DNA of 64,000 nt from Inquilinus sp. KBS0705. GTDB lineage: Bacteria > Bacteroidota > Bacteroidia > Sphingobacteriales > Sphingobacteriaceae. The notes under the pieces were generated by a model. It had not been told where the DNA came from. It ran no database searches and worked only from the letters and a program-made list of their open reading frames with translations. The DNA is taken from NCBI GenBank assembly GCA_005938025.2, contig VCCI02000001.1, forward strand, positions 1,240,001-1,304,000, in the 5' to 3' direction. Positions 62,841 through 64,000 of the stretch are shown here, one piece after another (position 1 is the first letter of the stretch; each line of letters opens with the position of its first letter). The position numbers were made by a program, and so were the translations under genes.

Positions 62841-64000
62841 TCATTCCGATTTCAAGCTTTTAACCGGATTGGTAAGCGCTGCTTTTATAGATTGAAAACT
62901 GATGGTTACAAAAGCGATGATGATAGCCATAACCCCTGCTGAAGCCAGTATCCACCATTTTATACCATCGCGGTAAGCAAAGCCTTGCAGCCACAAATGC
63001 CCAAAGTACCAGGCCAGCGGTGTAGCCAATACAATAGATATGAACACAAGCCTTAAAAAATCTTTAGATAGCATAGCTACGATCACCGATATGTTTGCGC
63101 CTAATACTTTACGTATACCAATTTCTTTGGTGCGCTGCTCGGCAGCGTACGCAGCAAGGCCAAATAAGCCTAAACAAGCTATCAGGATGGCCATTGTGGT
63201 GAATGATACAAATATCTTTCCTATACGCTGTTCGGTGCGGTAGGTGGCATCAAAATCCTGATCCATAAAAGAGTAGTTTAACTGCTGGTTAGGCGATATA
63301 CTACGCCACTTATCTTTTACTTGCGCAAGCAAAGCCGGTATGTTAGCCGAATTTAAACGCACTGCTATATTACCGCCATTGTAATGGCTTAAAATAAATA
63401 TCACAGGGGTTATGTTTTCGCGCAGCGAGTTAAAGTTAAAATCCTTTATCACCCCTACTATTTGCATGCGCTTAACGTTTTTAGCCATGTTATCGGTAGG
63501 GTAATATACTTCTTTATTTAGCGGATCTTTAAAGCCCAGCATTTTGGCCGCGGCCTGGTTTACAACAAGTGCCGACGAGTCGGTTTTCATTTCTTTTGAA
63601 AAGCTACGTCCGGCAATTATTTTCATACCCATTGTATTTAAATAATCTTCATCAACTTCCCATAGCTGCGTTAATACCGCCGTTTTGGTATCAAGTGTTG
63701 GTGTTTGGAAAAAGGTAGTGCTGTTTCGCCAGCCGCCGGTTGGTAAAAAGCCGGTCATGGTGGTATTTAACACACCCGGCAGGCGTTTTAGTTCTTCGCG
63801 TAATACTTTGCCGTTATTACCCAGGGCATCAACATTGTTTATTACCAGCACGTGGTCGCGGTTATAGCCAAGGTCTTTACTTTGAATATATTGAAGCTGG
63901 TGATATATCACCATGGTACCGATGATAAGTATGATGGATATAAAAAATTGAAAAACTACTAACGAACTGCGCAGCCAACCGCCCTTAAACCCTGCCGACA
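62841..64000 (-). CDS. FtsX/MacB-type ABC permease 11, C-terminal half (runs off the window)
   Basis: The frame is open to the window end, giving about 386 residues: the second half of the same double permease. The visible part begins with GGWLRSSLVVFQFFISIILIIGTM (membrane segment 5), then the loop YIQSKDLGYNRD, the second periplasmic domain (GAGRSFSKEM-like region near FSKEMKTDSSALVVNQAAAKMLGF), the coupling motif EQRTKEIGIRKVLGANISV and C terminus NPVKSLKSE. An internal ATG at 63914 is not the start. Its promoter and any regulator gene upstream lie outside the window. Confidence 0.9.
   Translation of the reverse strand, partial: SAGFKGGWLRSSLVVFQFFISIILIIGTMVIYHQLQYIQSKDLGYNRDHVLVINNVDALGNNGKVLREELKRLPGVLNTTMTGFLPTGGWRNSTTFFQTPTLDTKTAVLTQLWEVDEDYLNTMGMKIIAGRSFSKEMKTDSSALVVNQAAAKMLGFKDPLNKEVYYPTDNMAKNVKRMQIVGVIKDFNFNSLRENITPVIFILSHYNGGNIAVRLNSANIPALLAQVKDKWRSISPNQQLNYSFMDQDFDATYRTEQRIGKIFVSFTTMAILIACLGLFGLAAYAAEQRTKEIGIRKVLGANISVIVAMLSKDFLRLVFISIVLATPLAWYFGHLWLQGFAYRDGIKWWILASAGVMAIIIAFVTISFQSIKAALTNPVKSLKSE

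Noticed and set aside
1..64000. tRNA genes, rRNA genes, CRISPR arrays, insertion sequences or prophage genes
   Set aside because: No cloverleaf with TTCRA arm, no regularly spaced repeats and no transposase or integrase motif was found on either strand by reading.

Overview
The window looks like a chromosomal segment of a Bacteroidota bacterium of the Sphingobacteriaceae type (Mucilaginibacter or Pedobacter-like). This is inferred from promoter boxes of the TAnnTTTG type close to start codons, weak Shine-Dalgarno sequences, the etfB-etfA-bifunctional nuclease-nucleoside permease gene order, a PorE-like TPR/beta-propeller/OmpA protein, DUF3667, and the very large double-length FtsX/MacB-type permeases that this phylum carries in many copies. 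No tRNA, rRNA, CRISPR array, transposase or phage gene was seen.

Positions 1-9,000 hold the N-terminal half of a secreted GH9 glycanase (minus strand), a DinB-like protein, a cobalamin riboswitch controlling metE, an acyl-CoA thioesterase, a Y-family DNA polymerase, a clan GH-A glycosidase and a frameshifted DUF1801 gene. Positions 9,100-28,900 are mostly housekeeping: lepA-folD, a lipoprotein, queE, the PorE-like protein, recQ, manC, rlmB, dnaB, a TPR protein, etfB-etfA-bifunctional nuclease, a nucleoside permease, a DUF3667 protein and two outer-membrane barrels.

Positions 28,988-64,000 are dominated by an ABC export locus on the minus strand: one TolC-like channel, one LolD/MacB-type ATPase and eleven full-length or edge-truncated permeases of about 800 residues. 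A 6.5-kb housekeeping block (trpD-trpF-trpB with its own leader peptide and attenuator, a KirBac channel, and recR-GT2-SDR) splits the permeases into a group of seven (31.3-48.5 kb) and a group of four (55.2-64.0 kb). No periplasmic adaptor, histidine kinase or response regulator lies in the window.

The most striking observation is a composite control element present three times and nowhere else that I could see: upstream of the ATPase-TolC pair (about 31.14-31.18 kb), of the seven-permease group (48.58-48.62 kb) and of the permease at 60.2-62.6 kb (62.69-62.73 kb). Each copy has two tandem 16-17-bp dyads of the form TGTNNCANNNNCGNACA with centres about 22 bp apart. A TTGGTAT box follows 53-54 bp downstream. 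This geometry resembles the upstream activating sites of an enhancer-binding protein acting with a sigma-54-like promoter, and it suggests one regulon in which a single ATPase and outer-membrane channel are co-induced with many alternative permeases. A second notable observation is a classical trp attenuator (leader peptide with three consecutive Trp codons) in front of a trp operon that lacks trpE, trpG, trpC and trpA.
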